64,000 nt of DNA, taken from the NCBI GenBank assembly GCA_963806935.1, contig CAWEAT010000030.1, positions 22,397 to 86,396 on the forward strand, given 5' to 3'. The position numbers and the translations under genes were made by a program. The stretch's first letter is position 1, and every line of letters begins with the position of its first letter. This DNA comes from Roseiarcus sp963806935. Its GTDB lineage: Bacteria; Pseudomonadota; Alphaproteobacteria; Rhizobiales; Beijerinckiaceae. Under the pieces are notes generated by a model that was not told the origin of the DNA, did not search any database, and was given only the letters and a program-made list of their open reading frames with translations. Below, piece after piece: positions 1 through 8,624 of this stretch.

Positions 1-108
1 TACGTTCCCCTCCATCAGCAGGCGCTGGCCTGGGGCGTGTCGAAGACGACGCATGTGGTTCAGCGGCCGGACAATTATTACATCTTCTCTTGGGTTAAGA
101 AGGACTGA
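1..108 (+). CDS. C-terminal end of a peptide-type ABC substrate-binding protein (partial)
   Basis: The first 35 codons are open and end in TGA. They read like the extreme C-terminus of family 5 (oligopeptide/dipeptide) solute-binding proteins: the stretch LHQQALAWG followed by VVQRPDNYY and a final FSWVKKD is typical of the end of these periplasmic proteins. Two permease genes and two ATPase genes of the same transporter class follow directly on the same strand, which supports the call. The N-terminus, signal peptide and binding pocket lie outside the window, so the substrate cannot be judged. Confidence 0.75.
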   Translation, partial: YVPLHQQALAWGVSKTTHVVQRPDNYYIFSWVKKD

Positions 109-174
109 TCGGGAGCCGCCGCGAATGGCCTGGCCGGCGCGACGGGGTCGCGGCGCCGGATCGAGGCGTCGCCG

Positions 175-1161
175 ATGATCGCCTTCATTCTCAGGCGCCT
201 CGCAGCGTCGATCGGCGTTCTGATCGCAGTCGGTCTGATCGCCTTCGCGATGTTTCGCTATGTCGGCGATCCCGTGAACCAGATGGTCGGGGTCGAGACG
301 TCGGTCGCCGAGCGCGCGCAATTGCGCCACCAGCTCGGCCTCGATCAGCCCACGATCGTTCAGGCCGTCCGCTTTCTCGCCAATGCGGCGCGGTTCGATT
401 TCGGCGTCTCCTACCAGTTCAAGCAGCCGGTCGCCGATCTCATCGGCGCGCGCATGCCCGCCACCCTCGAACTCGCGCTCGCGGCGTCGATCCTGTCGCT
501 CGCGGCCGGGATCCCGATGGGCGTCTATACCGCTTTGCATCGCGACAGCGCGCTCGCGAGGCTGTTCCAGGCGCTTTCGCTCGTCGGCATTTCGCTGCCG
601 ACCTTCCTCGTCGGCATTCTCATGATCTATCTCTTCGCCGTCGTCCTCGGCTGGCTGCCTTCGTTCGGCCGTGGCGACGTGGTCCATATCGGCTCGTGGT
701 GGACGACCGGCCTGCTCACCGTTTCGGGGCTGAAATCGCTCATCATGCCCTCGGTTACGCTGGCGCTGTTCCAGATGACGCTGATCATGCGGCTGGTCAG
801 GGCCGAGATGCTCGAGGTCATGCGCTCCGACTACATCCGGTTCGCCCGCGCCCGCGGGCTATCCGAACGCGCCATCCATTTCCATCACGCGCTTCGAAAC
901 ACGCTCGTTCCGGTGATTACCGTCGTCGGGCTGCAGCTCGGGTCGATCCTGGCGTTCTCGATCATCACCGAAACGGTGTTCGCATGGCCCGGCATGGGCC
1001 AATTGTTCCTGCAATCGATCCAGAACGCCGACATTCCGATCATGGCCGCCTATCTCCTGCTCATCGCGCTTTTGTTCGTCATCATCAATCTCGTGGTCGA
1101 TCTGCTCTACGCGGTCGTGGACCCGCGGCTGCGCGTTCGCCTGCATCGCCCCGAGGCGTGA
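175..1161 (+). CDS. dppB: Peptide-type ABC transporter permease, DppB/OppB family
   Basis: This inner-membrane permease of 328 residues forms half of the translocation channel of a dipeptide/oligopeptide/nickel-class importer. An N-terminal membrane helix follows a short IARR-like start. The loop with GDPV at about residues 31-34 and the sequence QLGLDQP are hallmarks of the DppB group. At least five more hydrophobic segments follow. The cytoplasmic EAA-type loop at about residues 210-240 (YIRFARARGLS, then HALRNTLVPVIT) is where the ATPases dock. It ends ADIPIMAAYLLLIALLFVIIN, as usual for the family. The next gene starts one base after its stop, so the two are probably coupled. The symbol is family-level; the true substrate is unknown. 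Confidence 0.88.
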   Translation: MIAFILRRLAASIGVLIAVGLIAFAMFRYVGDPVNQMVGVETSVAERAQLRHQLGLDQPTIVQAVRFLANAARFDFGVSYQFKQPVADLIGARMPATLELALAASILSLAAGIPMGVYTALHRDSALARLFQALSLVGISLPTFLVGILMIYLFAVVLGWLPSFGRGDVVHIGSWWTTGLLTVSGLKSLIMPSVTLALFQMTLIMRLVRAEMLEVMRSDYIRFARARGLSERAIHFHHALRNTLVPVITVVGLQLGSILAFSIITETVFAWPGMGQLFLQSIQNADIPIMAAYLLLIALLFVIINLVVDLLYAVVDPRLRVRLHRPEA

Positions 1162-1162
1162 G

Positions 1163-2119
1163 ATGAGCGAGGTCGCGGCTGGGCCCGAGAGCGCGTCCGA
1201 ACCGGACCGGACCTTGTTCGCCCGCCTCAAGGACAGCGATCTTCTCGCGAGCTTCCTGTCGTCGAAGGTCACGATCGCCGCCGGCGCAGTGACAATGCTT
1301 CTCTTCCTGGCGGCGCTGCTCGCGCCATGGATCGCGCCGACCGATCCGTTCAATCCCGCGACCAACTACCTCACCGACTCGCTCGACCCGCCGAGCTTCA
1401 TCACCGGGGGAGACCCGCGATTCCTGCTCGGAACCGACGATCAGGGGCGCGACATGCTGTCAGCGATCCTCTATGGCCTGCGGGTCTCGCTCGCGATCGG
1501 CTTTTGCAGCGTCGTCCTCGGCGCGGCCCTCGGCGTCGGGCTCGGGCTGATCTCGGGATATGCCGGCGGCTTTATCAACTCGGTCATCATGCGGATCGCC
1601 GACGTGCAGCTGACGTTTCCGGCGATTCTCATCGCGCTGCTCCTGGACGGCGTCGCCCACGCAGTGCTGAAAGCCCAGAGCCGAGACGAGTCCGCATTCG
1701 CTGTGCTGGTCGTCTCGATCGGGCTCTCGTTCTGGGTGCAATACGCCCGCACCGTGCGCGCTTCGACCATGGTCGAGAAGAACCGCGATTACGTGCTGGC
1801 GGCGCGTCTGATCGGGCTCTCCCATGCGCGCATCCTGATCTCGCATGTCCTCCCCAACGTCATGGGGCCCGTCATGGTGATCGCGACCATCAACCTCGCG
1901 CTCGCGATCATCACCGAGGCGACGCTGTCTTTCCTCGGCGTCGGCCTGCCGCCGACCCAGCCCTCGCTCGGGACCCTGATCCGGATCGGGCAGAACTACC
2001 TTTTCTCCGGCGAATGGTGGATCGTGGCCTTCCCGAGCCTGACGCTGGCGGCGCTTGTGCTTTCGGTGAACCTGCTTGGCGACTGGTTGCGCGATGCGCT
2101 GAACCCAAGGCTGAAATGA
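1163..2119 (+). CDS. dppC: Peptide-type ABC transporter permease, DppC/OppC family
   Basis: This second inner-membrane permease (318 residues) is the partner of the DppB-like protein. After a cytoplasmic N-terminal tail of about 35 residues comes the first membrane helix, then the family motif LLGTDDQGRDMLSAILYG at about residues 91-109, which is diagnostic for DppC/OppC. The EAA loop (RDYVLAARLIGLS, then SHVLPNVMGPV) lies at about residues 200-235. The C-terminus ends GDWLRDALNPRLK, again typical. The start ATG lies one base beyond the upstream stop, and its own stop overlaps the next start as ATGA, so translation of the operon is tightly coupled. Confidence 0.88.
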   Translation: MSEVAAGPESASEPDRTLFARLKDSDLLASFLSSKVTIAAGAVTMLLFLAALLAPWIAPTDPFNPATNYLTDSLDPPSFITGGDPRFLLGTDDQGRDMLSAILYGLRVSLAIGFCSVVLGAALGVGLGLISGYAGGFINSVIMRIADVQLTFPAILIALLLDGVAHAVLKAQSRDESAFAVLVVSIGLSFWVQYARTVRASTMVEKNRDYVLAARLIGLSHARILISHVLPNVMGPVMVIATINLALAIITEATLSFLGVGLPPTQPSLGTLIRIGQNYLFSGEWWIVAFPSLTLAALVLSVNLLGDWLRDALNPRLK

Positions 2120-3105
2120 CCGGCCCGCTGCTTTCGGTTCGCGATCTCAGGGTCGAGTTCGCCACTCGAAAAGGGCCGCTCACGGCGCTCGACGGCGTCT
2201 CGTTCGACATCGCGCCGGGCGAAGTTCTCGGGGTCGTCGGCGAATCGGGGGCCGGCAAGTCGCTGACCGGCCTCGCGATCATCGGCCTTCTCGATCCCCC
2301 GGGCCGCATCGCGGGCGGCGAGATCTCTCTTGCCGGCGAGCGGATCGACAACCTGCCGCCGGAGAGGATGCGCGACATCCGCGGGCGGCGGATCGGCATC
2401 ATCTTCCAGGATCCGATGACCAGCCTCAACCCTCTGCTGCGGATCGGCGACCAGCTCACCGAGACGATCCTGGCGCATAAGGCCCTCCGGCGGAAGGAGG
2501 CGAAGGAGCGGGCGATCGCTTGGCTGGCCGAGGTCGGTCTTCCCTCGCCCGAGAAGCGCTTCGACGGCTATCCGCACGAATTCTCGGGCGGCATGCGCCA
2601 GCGCGTCGTGATCGCGCTCGCGCTCTGCGCCGAGCCGGCGCTGGTGATCGCCGATGAGCCGACGACCGCCCTCGACGTTTCGGTCCAGGCGCAGATCATT
2701 ACGGTCCTGAAGAATCTGACCCGACGGCACGGCGCCGCGGTGATGTTGATCACCCACGACATGGGCGTGATCGCCGAGACGGCGAATCGCGTCGCCGTGA
2801 TGTACGCCGGCCGCATCGCCGAAATCGGCGAGGTCCATGACGTGGTGCGCGACCCCCTGCATCCCTACACCCAGGGATTGATGGCCGCGATTCCGACGCT
2901 CGAGGTCGGCGCCCGTCGACTGGCGCAGATTCCGGGCGCGATGCCGCGGCTTTCGGCGATCCCCGCCGGCTGCGCCTTCGCCCCGCGCTGCCCCCAGGTT
3001 TTCGCCCGCTGCGCCGAGCGTCCGCCGCTGTTGGCGATCGGCGATCGGGGCGCGGCGTGCTGGCTCTACGACCGGGCGGCTGTCGCAGCGGACGCGCGGA
3101 CTTGA
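2116..3105 (+). CDS. dppD: Peptide-type ABC transporter ATPase, DppD/OppD family
   Basis: This cytoplasmic ATPase (329 residues) powers the importer. Walker A GESGAGKS is at residues 42-49, the Q-loop in FQDPMTSLNP at about 97-106, the ABC signature FSGGMRQR at about 156-163, Walker B with DEPTTALD at about 180-187, and the switch His in ITHDMG. The C-terminal oligopeptide-transporter extension carries the cysteine pattern CAFAPRCPQVFARC that identifies the DppD/DppF group, where it may hold an Fe-S cluster. The start chosen is the ATG overlapping the permease stop (ATGA). A much longer in-frame reading upstream only shadows the permease gene. Confidence 0.9.
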   Translation: MTGPLLSVRDLRVEFATRKGPLTALDGVSFDIAPGEVLGVVGESGAGKSLTGLAIIGLLDPPGRIAGGEISLAGERIDNLPPERMRDIRGRRIGIIFQDPMTSLNPLLRIGDQLTETILAHKALRRKEAKERAIAWLAEVGLPSPEKRFDGYPHEFSGGMRQRVVIALALCAEPALVIADEPTTALDVSVQAQIITVLKNLTRRHGAAVMLITHDMGVIAETANRVAVMYAGRIAEIGEVHDVVRDPLHPYTQGLMAAIPTLEVGARRLAQIPGAMPRLSAIPAGCAFAPRCPQVFARCAERPPLLAIGDRGAACWLYDRAAVAADART

Positions 3106-4103
3106 ACGGCGGCGATCCCATCGTCGCGGTCAGCGGCCTCCGGCGCGTCTTCGACGTCTCCGGCCCCTGGCTCTCGCGCCTCATCGGTCACGAGCCGCGC
3201 CGGCTGCTGACAGCCGTCGACGGGGTGGACTTCACGATTCCCCGCGGCGAGACATTCGGACTTGTCGGGGAATCCGGGTCGGGGAAATCGACCCTGGCGC
3301 GAATGATCGTCGGGCTGCTTGAGCCGACTTCCGGGCAGGTGCTGATCGAGGGCGTCGATCTCGCCCGGACTGGCGACAAGGCCTCGCGGCGCGCGATCAG
3401 GCGGCGCATCCAGATGATCTTCCAGGACCCTTTCGGGTCGCTCAATCCGCGCTGGCGGGTCGGCGGCATTATAGCCGAGCCGATCCGCGCGTTTGGCTTC
3501 GGCGACGGGCAAGCCGCGCCCGCTGGGAAACATGCGATCCGCGCCCGGGTCGGCGAACTGCTCGAGCTCGTCGGCCTTCATGCCGCCGACGCGCGCAAGT
3601 TTCCGCACGAATTCTCCGGCGGCCAGCGCCAGCGAATCGCGATTGCGCGTGCGATCGCCGCTCACCCCGATTTCATCGTCTGCGACGAGCCGACCTCGGC
3701 CCTCGACGTGTCGGTCCAGGCCCAGATTCTCAACCTGATGCGCGATTTGCAGGACCGGCTCGGCCTCACCTATCTGGTGATCACCCACAACCTCGCAGTA
3801 GTCCGCTTCATGGCCAGCCGGGTCGGCGTCATGTACCTCGGCCGCCTGATCGAGATCGGCGAGACCGAGGCTCTGTTCGCGCGGCCGCGCCACCCATACA
3901 CCCGTATGCTGCTCGACGCCGTGCCTGACCTTGCGATGAGCGGGCGGCGGCGCAACCCGATCGGCGGCGAGCCGCCGAACCCGATCGATCCGCCGCCCGG
4001 CTGTCCGTTCCATCCGCGCTGCCCGCTGGCGGTCGCCATCTGCAGGACCGAGCGTCCTGCCTTCGTGGACAACGTCGCCTGCCATCTGGCGCAGGGTGAA
4101 TGA
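3102..4103 (+). CDS. dppF: Peptide-type ABC transporter ATPase, DppF/OppF family
   Basis: This is the second cytoplasmic ATPase of the importer (333 residues), which pairs with the DppD-like subunit. It has Walker A GESGSGKS at about residues 55-62, Q-loop FQDPFGSLNPRW, signature FSGGQRQR at about 171-178, Walker B with DEPTSALD, and the C-terminal cysteine cluster CPFHPRCPLAVAIC. The long insert between the first strand and Walker A (GPWLSRLIGHEPRRLLTAV) is usual for DppF. The TTG at 3102 overlaps the upstream TGA (TTGA) and gives a normal N-terminus, so it is preferred to the GTG at 3057. The operon appears to end here; no clear terminator hairpin was seen after it. Confidence 0.88.
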   Translation: MNGGDPIVAVSGLRRVFDVSGPWLSRLIGHEPRRLLTAVDGVDFTIPRGETFGLVGESGSGKSTLARMIVGLLEPTSGQVLIEGVDLARTGDKASRRAIRRRIQMIFQDPFGSLNPRWRVGGIIAEPIRAFGFGDGQAAPAGKHAIRARVGELLELVGLHAADARKFPHEFSGGQRQRIAIARAIAAHPDFIVCDEPTSALDVSVQAQILNLMRDLQDRLGLTYLVITHNLAVVRFMASRVGVMYLGRLIEIGETEALFARPRHPYTRMLLDAVPDLAMSGRRRNPIGGEPPNPIDPPPGCPFHPRCPLAVAICRTERPAFVDNVACHLAQGE

Positions 4104-4543
4104 ACAGATTGCGGGGAAAACCTGAGGCTGCGATCGGAGCGATGGCCGCGAGACCCAAATTTGGACTGATTCGACCTGTGGCTTGTTATTTTGACAGTCC
4201 GTCATTTCAGATGAGGAACTCTAAATGCCGAAGCGACCTTAGTAACCGGATGCGTCTTCAACGGGCTGCTGGGCTTCTATACGCTTGTGGGAGGACGATT
4301 CTCTGTTCGTTTCCCGGGGTAGACTGATCCCCTGAACGGATTTTCTGCACGCGCCGCTCGCGGACCCGAACCGCTCGGTGGAAAGGCAAGGCGGCGATCC
4401 GGGCCGAACCCTCCGGAATCACGAGGAGTTCGATGAGGACTGTGATGCATATCACAGCGGCCATCCGAATATAATGCTTGTGGTTAACGAAAGGATAAGA
4501 TTGTACTTCCTTCTTAAGAGTGGCAAATAGAGGAGGAATGAAC
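4104..4543. other. Intergenic region between the ABC operon and the IS element
   Basis: About 440 bases with no convincing gene. Open frames here lack family resemblance and ribosome-binding sites. The only clear structure is a CRP/FNR-like palindrome at 4440-4457, annotated separately. A purine-rich AGGAGG at 4531-4536 stands just before the left end of the IS element, followed by a short ATG frame that runs into the IS end and stops at once. The region may once have been the promoter side of a gene displaced by the IS insertion, but no remnant of such a gene can be read. Confidence 0.5.
4440..4457. promoter_or_regulatory. CRP/FNR-family operator-like palindrome
   Basis: The sequence CTGTGATGCATATCACAG has perfect TGTGA and TCACA arms separated by six bases, extended by one more matched pair. 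This is the classical CRP recognition pattern, which some related CRP/FNR-family regulators share. It is isolated in a gene-free stretch: the nearest genes are the dppF-like gene upstream and the IS element downstream, so its target is unknown. The match is seen directly; the binding protein is inference. Confidence 0.45.
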
Positions 4544-4597
4544 TGGACCCCATTCGTGGGACCACGAGGGGTTGAATTTAAGGTGTGATCTGGCCTG
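4544..4597. repeat. Left inverted repeat region of the IS3 element
   Basis: It starts TGGACCCC (4544-4551) and contains TAAGGTGTGA followed by TG and CCTGC (4579-4597). Both blocks recur in reverse complement at the right end, though the bases between them differ in sequence and length. Confidence 0.7.
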
Positions 4598-4614
4598 CCG
4601 TTGTCCTTCAAGAA

Positions 4615-5559
4615 TCAAGCTGCTTCCTGCTGCTTCTGTCTCTGCTGTGGGTATGTGGGCAACGCGTTTGCGTTGTCCAAGCGAAGCGGCATATCCACAG
4701 CCCTCGCCGCCGCCTCGATTTTGTCCATGCCGGCGCGCCACACCGCCATCGGCATCTGGTTGTTCATCGCCTGGTGCGGGCGCCGAAAATTGTAAAAGGT
4801 CATCCAGGAACCGATGCCGGCCCGCGCCTCGCGGGCGTCGGCATAAGCTTTCAGATGCACTTCTTCATACTTGATCGAGCGCCACAGCCGTTCGATGAAA
4901 ATGTTGTCCATGAAGCGGCCGCGTCCGTCCATCGAAATCGCGACGCCGGTCGCCGCGAGCTTGCCGGCGAAAGCCTCGGCGGTGAATGTGGAGCCCTGAT
5001 CGGTATTGAAAATCCGCGGCGTTCCGAACCGAAGGAGCGCTTCCTCCAGCGCCGCTGCGCAGAAGCTCGCATCGTTGGTGTTCGACAGCCGCCACGCCAG
5101 AACCGCTCGGCTGGCCCAGTCGATGATCACCACCAGATAGAGGAAGCCGCACGCCATCGGGATGAAGGTCACGTCGGCCGCCCACACGTGGTTCGGCTCG
5201 ATAATCTTCAAGCCGCGCAGCAGGTAGGGGTATATCTTGTGCCCGGGCGCGGCTTTGCTCGTGCCGGGGCGCGGAACCAGCGCCTCGATCCCCATCACCC
5301 GCATCAGGCGCTGCACCCGCTTGCGGTTGACCCCACGGCCTTCCTTGTTGAGTTCGAAGGTCATTCGCCGCGAGCCGTAGAACGGAAGTTCGAGATGCAG
5401 TTCGTCGATGCGGCGCATCACCGCCAGATCGTCCGCCCCGGCGACGGGCTTGGGGCGGTAGATCCCCGAGCGCGCCACGCCCACAAGCGCGCATTGGCGG
5501 CGCACCGACAGGTCCTTGCCAGACCGTTCGACCATCGCTCTTCGATCGGGCGCGCTCAT
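4615..5559 (-). CDS. IS3-family transposase OrfB (DDE integrase domain)
   Basis: The 314-residue catalytic subunit of the transposase. An N-terminal HTH-like region (RRQCALVGVARSGIYRP) is followed by the HTH_21-type motif YGSRRMTFELN. The retroviral-integrase-like DDE core follows: the first Asp in VWAADVTFIP, the second in FNTDQGSTFT, and the catalytic Glu in FIERLWRSIKYEEV. The C-terminus has the usual FYNFRRPHQAMNNQMPMAVW. Its ATG overlaps the orfA stop (ATGA) and has a strong AGGAGG site about eight bases upstream. It can thus be made separately or as an OrfAB product by frameshifting, as in other IS3 elements. It looks intact. Confidence 0.9.
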   Translation of the reverse strand: MSAPDRRAMVERSGKDLSVRRQCALVGVARSGIYRPKPVAGADDLAVMRRIDELHLELPFYGSRRMTFELNKEGRGVNRKRVQRLMRVMGIEALVPRPGTSKAAPGHKIYPYLLRGLKIIEPNHVWAADVTFIPMACGFLYLVVIIDWASRAVLAWRLSNTNDASFCAAALEEALLRFGTPRIFNTDQGSTFTAEAFAGKLAATGVAISMDGRGRFMDNIFIERLWRSIKYEEVHLKAYADAREARAGIGSWMTFYNFRRPHQAMNNQMPMAVWRAGMDKIEAAARAVDMPLRLDNANALPTYPQQRQKQQEAA

Positions 5560-5849
5560 CGACCGGGCCTCCTGGCCAAGAAATCCCGTTCGACCGTCAG
5601 TTGGCCGATCTTGGCGTAAAGCTTGGCCGTCTCGCGTTCGCGCTCTTCCTCGCCATCGCCCGAACCGCTCGCCCCTCGCGCGAACAGGCTCGCGACATTG
5701 TCGAGAACCTGCTTCTTCCAGGCATAAATCTGGTTCGGATGCACCCCGTGCCGCTTCGCAAGTTCCGGAACCGTCGCATCCTCGCGCAACGCCTCAAGCG
5801 CAATCTTCGCCTTGAACGCCGCATCAAACTTCTTGCGTGACTTCGTCAT
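5556..5849 (-). CDS. IS3-family transposase OrfA (HTH subunit)
   Basis: A 97-residue DNA-binding subunit of the transposase. The sequence KKFDAAFKAKIALEAL, then VPELAKRHGVHPNQIYAWKK, is the helix-turn-helix of the transposase_8 family. A C-terminal coiled-coil (AKLYAKIGQLTVERDFL) is where OrfA multimerises. The ATG at 5849 follows a GAGCGAGGA ribosome-binding site, so the longer upstream reading is rejected. It overlaps orfB by four bases. Confidence 0.88.
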   Translation of the reverse strand: MTKSRKKFDAAFKAKIALEALREDATVPELAKRHGVHPNQIYAWKKQVLDNVASLFARGASGSGDGEEERERETAKLYAKIGQLTVERDFLARRPGR

Positions 5850-5875
5850 TCCTCGCTCCATCGGTTGCGACAGAG

Positions 5876-5920
5876 CAGGACATTTCACACCTTAGCCGAC
5901 GGTCCTAAATCCGGGGTCCA
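5876..5920. repeat. Right inverted repeat region of the IS3 element
   Basis: It contains TCACACCTTA (5885-5894) and ends GGGGTCCA (5913-5920), the reverse complements of the two blocks at the left end. The next gene starts 20 bases beyond it. Confidence 0.7.
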
Positions 5921-5940
5921 GCTCAGAAGGCAGGGGGCCT

Positions 5941-7991
5941 ATGGACGACAGAACCCGCAAGCAAGACGGTCTCTTTGAAGCCAGCCTCGACGGCGTTGAG
6001 GGTGAGGGGTTCCGGGTTGCGGTAATTGGGGGTGGTCCTGGGGGGATGTCCACGGCCTGGCATTTGGCGGCGAAGGCTGGGCCGAGTTGCCGGATCACGG
6101 TGTTCGAGGCGAGCGACCGGCTTGGCGGAAAGATCCTGACCGGCGAGTTTGCCGGCGTCGGCCCCTACGAAGCAGGCGTGGCCGAAATCTACGATTACTC
6201 GCGCCTCGGCCCCGACCCGCTGCATGACCTCATCGTCAAGGACCTCGGCCTGCAGCCCAAGTACCTGCACGGCGGCCCGTGCGTGCTCGACGGCAAGATC
6301 ATTCTTGATCCGGACGATCTCGCTGAGAGCTTCGGCGAGCGCACGCGCGATGAAGTGACGTCGTTTCGCCAGCGCGTCGCCGATCTGCTGAGCCCCGAGG
6401 CGTTCTACTTCTCGATCCCGAAACAGGACAACGCCCATCCGTGGGCCGCCGTTTCGGGCGCGGCCCTGCTCGAACGAGAGATCAAGGACGACGCCGCGCG
6501 CCGTTATATCCGGACCATGGCGCACAGCGACGTCGCCGCCGCGCCGCACCAGACCAACGGGCTCAATTTCCTCAAGAACGTGCTGATGGACGTCGACGGC
6601 TACATGGATGTCTTCTCCGTGGTCGGCGGCAACGAACAGATCGTGACCCGCCTCGAAGAGGAGCTCGACGCCGAGATCCGCCTCAACTCGAATGTGACGG
6701 CGGTCGAACCCATGGCCGGGGGCGGCTACCGCCTCGAGTTGCTGGTCAACGGCGTCGCCGAGACGGCGACTGCGGATTATGTCGTCGTCGCGCTGCCGCT
6801 GGCCTCGCTGTCGACCATCCATTGGCGCTCGGAAGGTCTTGAGATCGCGATGGACAAGCACATCGGCTACTTCGACCGGCCGGGACATTACCTTCGGGCG
6901 AGCTTCCTGTTTCAGCGTCCGTTCTGGCGCGACGAGCTCGAGGCGGACTGGTGGATGCTCGACGCCTTCGACGGGTGCTGCGTCTATGATGAAAGCGCGC
7001 GCAACGGCTATAGCGGCTATGGCGTGCTGGCGTTCCTGATCGCCGGAAACGCGGCCCTCGCGCTGGCCAACGTGTCCGACCAGCGGATCGAGCAGATGTG
7101 CCTCGACGCGTTGCCGCCGCAACTCGCCCACGGCAAGGACCTCTTGCTCGACCGCCGGATCCACCGCTGGATGGCCTCGGTCAACGCGATTCCAGGGGGT
7201 TCGCCCGCGCGGTCGCGCGCGATCAACCACCGCCCCGATCCCGAGCGTCTGCCGGGCTTCCTGATGGTCGGCGACTACATGTTCGACGCCACGCTGAACG
7301 GGGTGCTCAACTCCGCCGACGCGGCCACCGATCTCATCCTCTCCGACGTGCTGAGACGGCGCCGGGCCCAGCCGCAACGCGAGATTGTCGGCGCCGGGTC
7401 GGCCGCGGTCCCGGTCCATGGCGCGCTCAACCTCGCGCTCGAGCAGGTCGAAGACCTGATGTCGGCGCCGGCGGTCGCCGGCATTCTCGCGGCCACATGG
7501 GGGCTGGGACGGGGCGCCAAACTGCTTCATGTCGGCTCCGGCGCCGGACATATGGTCGCCGCGCTGAGGGCGCTCGGCTTTACGCCACGGGGGTTGAGGG
7601 CAATCGCGCGGCCTGCCTCGCGACGCCGCCCGAGTTGATGACGCACAACTTCCATGCCGACATCGCCTGCCTGCCGTTCGAGGACGGAGAATTCGAGGCG
7701 GTGATCGAAACCGGTCTTTGCCGCGCGGCGCCGAACGACGTCGAGAAGGCGATCGCCGAGCTTCGCCGGGTGACGAAGCGGGGCGTGATCCTCGGATCGG
7801 TCACCACGGACCTGTCGATCGATGTGATCGAACGCTTCAACCTGCTCGAGGACACAAGCCTCCTTTGCTCGCGCTGGGATTGGTCGGAGAAGTTCTACGC
7901 CGCCGGCTTCGCCCACGCGCTGTTCAATCCGGAGCGCCTCGGCGAAGCCTGGGAGAGAGCCGAGGCCGCCGGCGCAAGCACGGGCCAATAG
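5941..7991 (+). pseudogene. FAD amine-oxidase-like oxidoreductase fused to a SAM methyltransferase, frameshifted
   Basis: Residues 1 to about 480 are a flavin-containing amine-oxidase-type oxidoreductase: dinucleotide-binding VAVIGGGPGGMSTAWHL at about 22-38, EASDRLGGKI at about 59-68, and a C-terminal FAD-closing motif FLMVGDYMFDATLNGVLNSA. After a linker a class I SAM methyltransferase domain begins (LLHVGSGAGHMVAALRALGF). The frame is lost at about 7581 (GGCTTT then ACGCC). The next frame continues the same domain: TGVEGNRAACL, then ADIACLPFEDGEFEAVIETG, to a stop at 7991. One missing base explains it, for example in a GFDATGVEG-type motif. If that is an error, the product is a fusion of about 680 residues. 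Substrates of either half are unknown. It starts 20 bases after the IS end, with a purine-rich AAGGCAGGGGG before the ATG. Confidence 0.7.
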
Positions 7992-8040
7992 AGCAGGCTT
8001 TCGGGGTCTTCGTACCATTCGCCTTCCACCTGCGCAATGT

Positions 8041-8606
8041 CGCACCGATAGCAGCTGTCGCCTCTCGGCGCCCGAGTGTCTGCTCGACGCGCTGATCGCC
8101 TGCGCCTTCGCGTTTGACGCGCACGCCTCCGAAGTCTCCAAGCTCGGCCCGCTGCCGATCCTGAAGGCAAAGATGAACCCGGACCTCCATATGGCCGGTG
8201 ACCTCAAGAACACCGGCAAGGGCAACCTCTTCGTCGTCTTCGGCGAGCCGGACATCGACATCGAGCACGAGAAGGACGGGCGCATCAAAGTGCGCGTCAA
8301 GGGCGTCGACGTGTACGATCCCAACACCGGAGAAATCCGCTCCAACGACACCAAGGGCATCGCCGCGTGGTTCATCGACACGGCCTACAACGAAGAGAGC
8401 TTCTTCGTCCGCCACGCCTACTTTCTCGGCGCGAACGACCCCTACAAGAGCCTAAAGGCAGCACTCCGCGCCGAGATCGACGAGGAGGCGTGGGCGTCGC
8501 TCTATCGCGCAGGTCGAGGCCCTTCGCGCGCCCCTCGACCGGCAAGATCGCGGTGAAGGTGATCAACCACTTCGGCGACGAGGTGATGAAGGTGTTCAGG
8601 GTGTAA
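8041..8606 (+). pseudogene. C-terminal remnant of an adenine-specific DNA methylase (Mod, COG2189-like)
   Basis: Reading starts abruptly, without a start codon, in ECLLDALIACAFAFDAH and runs through GDLKNTGKGNLFVVFGEPD, YNEESFFVRHAYFLGANDP and ALRAEIDEEAW. A shift at about 8513 then leads into the other frame, with RPFARPSTGKIAVKVINH ending GDEVMKVFRV. From memory this is the conserved C-terminus of Mod-type adenine DNA methylases that pair with helicase-type restriction subunits. The catalytic DPPY and SAM-binding parts are absent, so this is a decayed fragment. It directly precedes the AlbA_2 gene. Family assignment rests on recalled resemblance and needs a database search. Confidence 0.6.
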
Positions 8607-8624
8607 TGAGAGGCGAGTGTGACG

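Larger units (their letters stand above)
4544..5920 (-). mobile_element. IS3-family insertion sequence, about 1.38 kb
   Basis: The element holds two overlapping transposase frames on the minus strand (orfA 5556-5849, orfB 4615-5559). It is bounded by imperfect inverted repeats that begin TGGACCCC on the left and end GGGGTCCA on the right, with a second matching block TAAGGTGTGA / TCACACCTTA further in. TG...CA ends and this length fit the IS3 family. No 3-4 bp target duplication is visible (flanks AAC and GCT), so the copy may have recombined or the outer ends may differ slightly. It separates the ABC operon from the accessory region that follows. Confidence 0.85.

Noticed and set aside
1327..2115. 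Long in-frame extension upstream of the DppD-like ATPase
   Set aside because: It is the out-of-frame reading of the DppC-like gene; the ATGA overlap at 2116 gives the proper start.
4258..4611. A 117-codon minus-strand frame upstream of the IS element
   Set aside because: It crosses the IS left end and shows no family resemblance.
7895..8170. Minus-strand frame with a protein-like stretch across the methyltransferase/Mod junction
   Set aside because: It is antisense to two recognisable coding stretches and lacks a start site; the similarity to real protein is probably chance.
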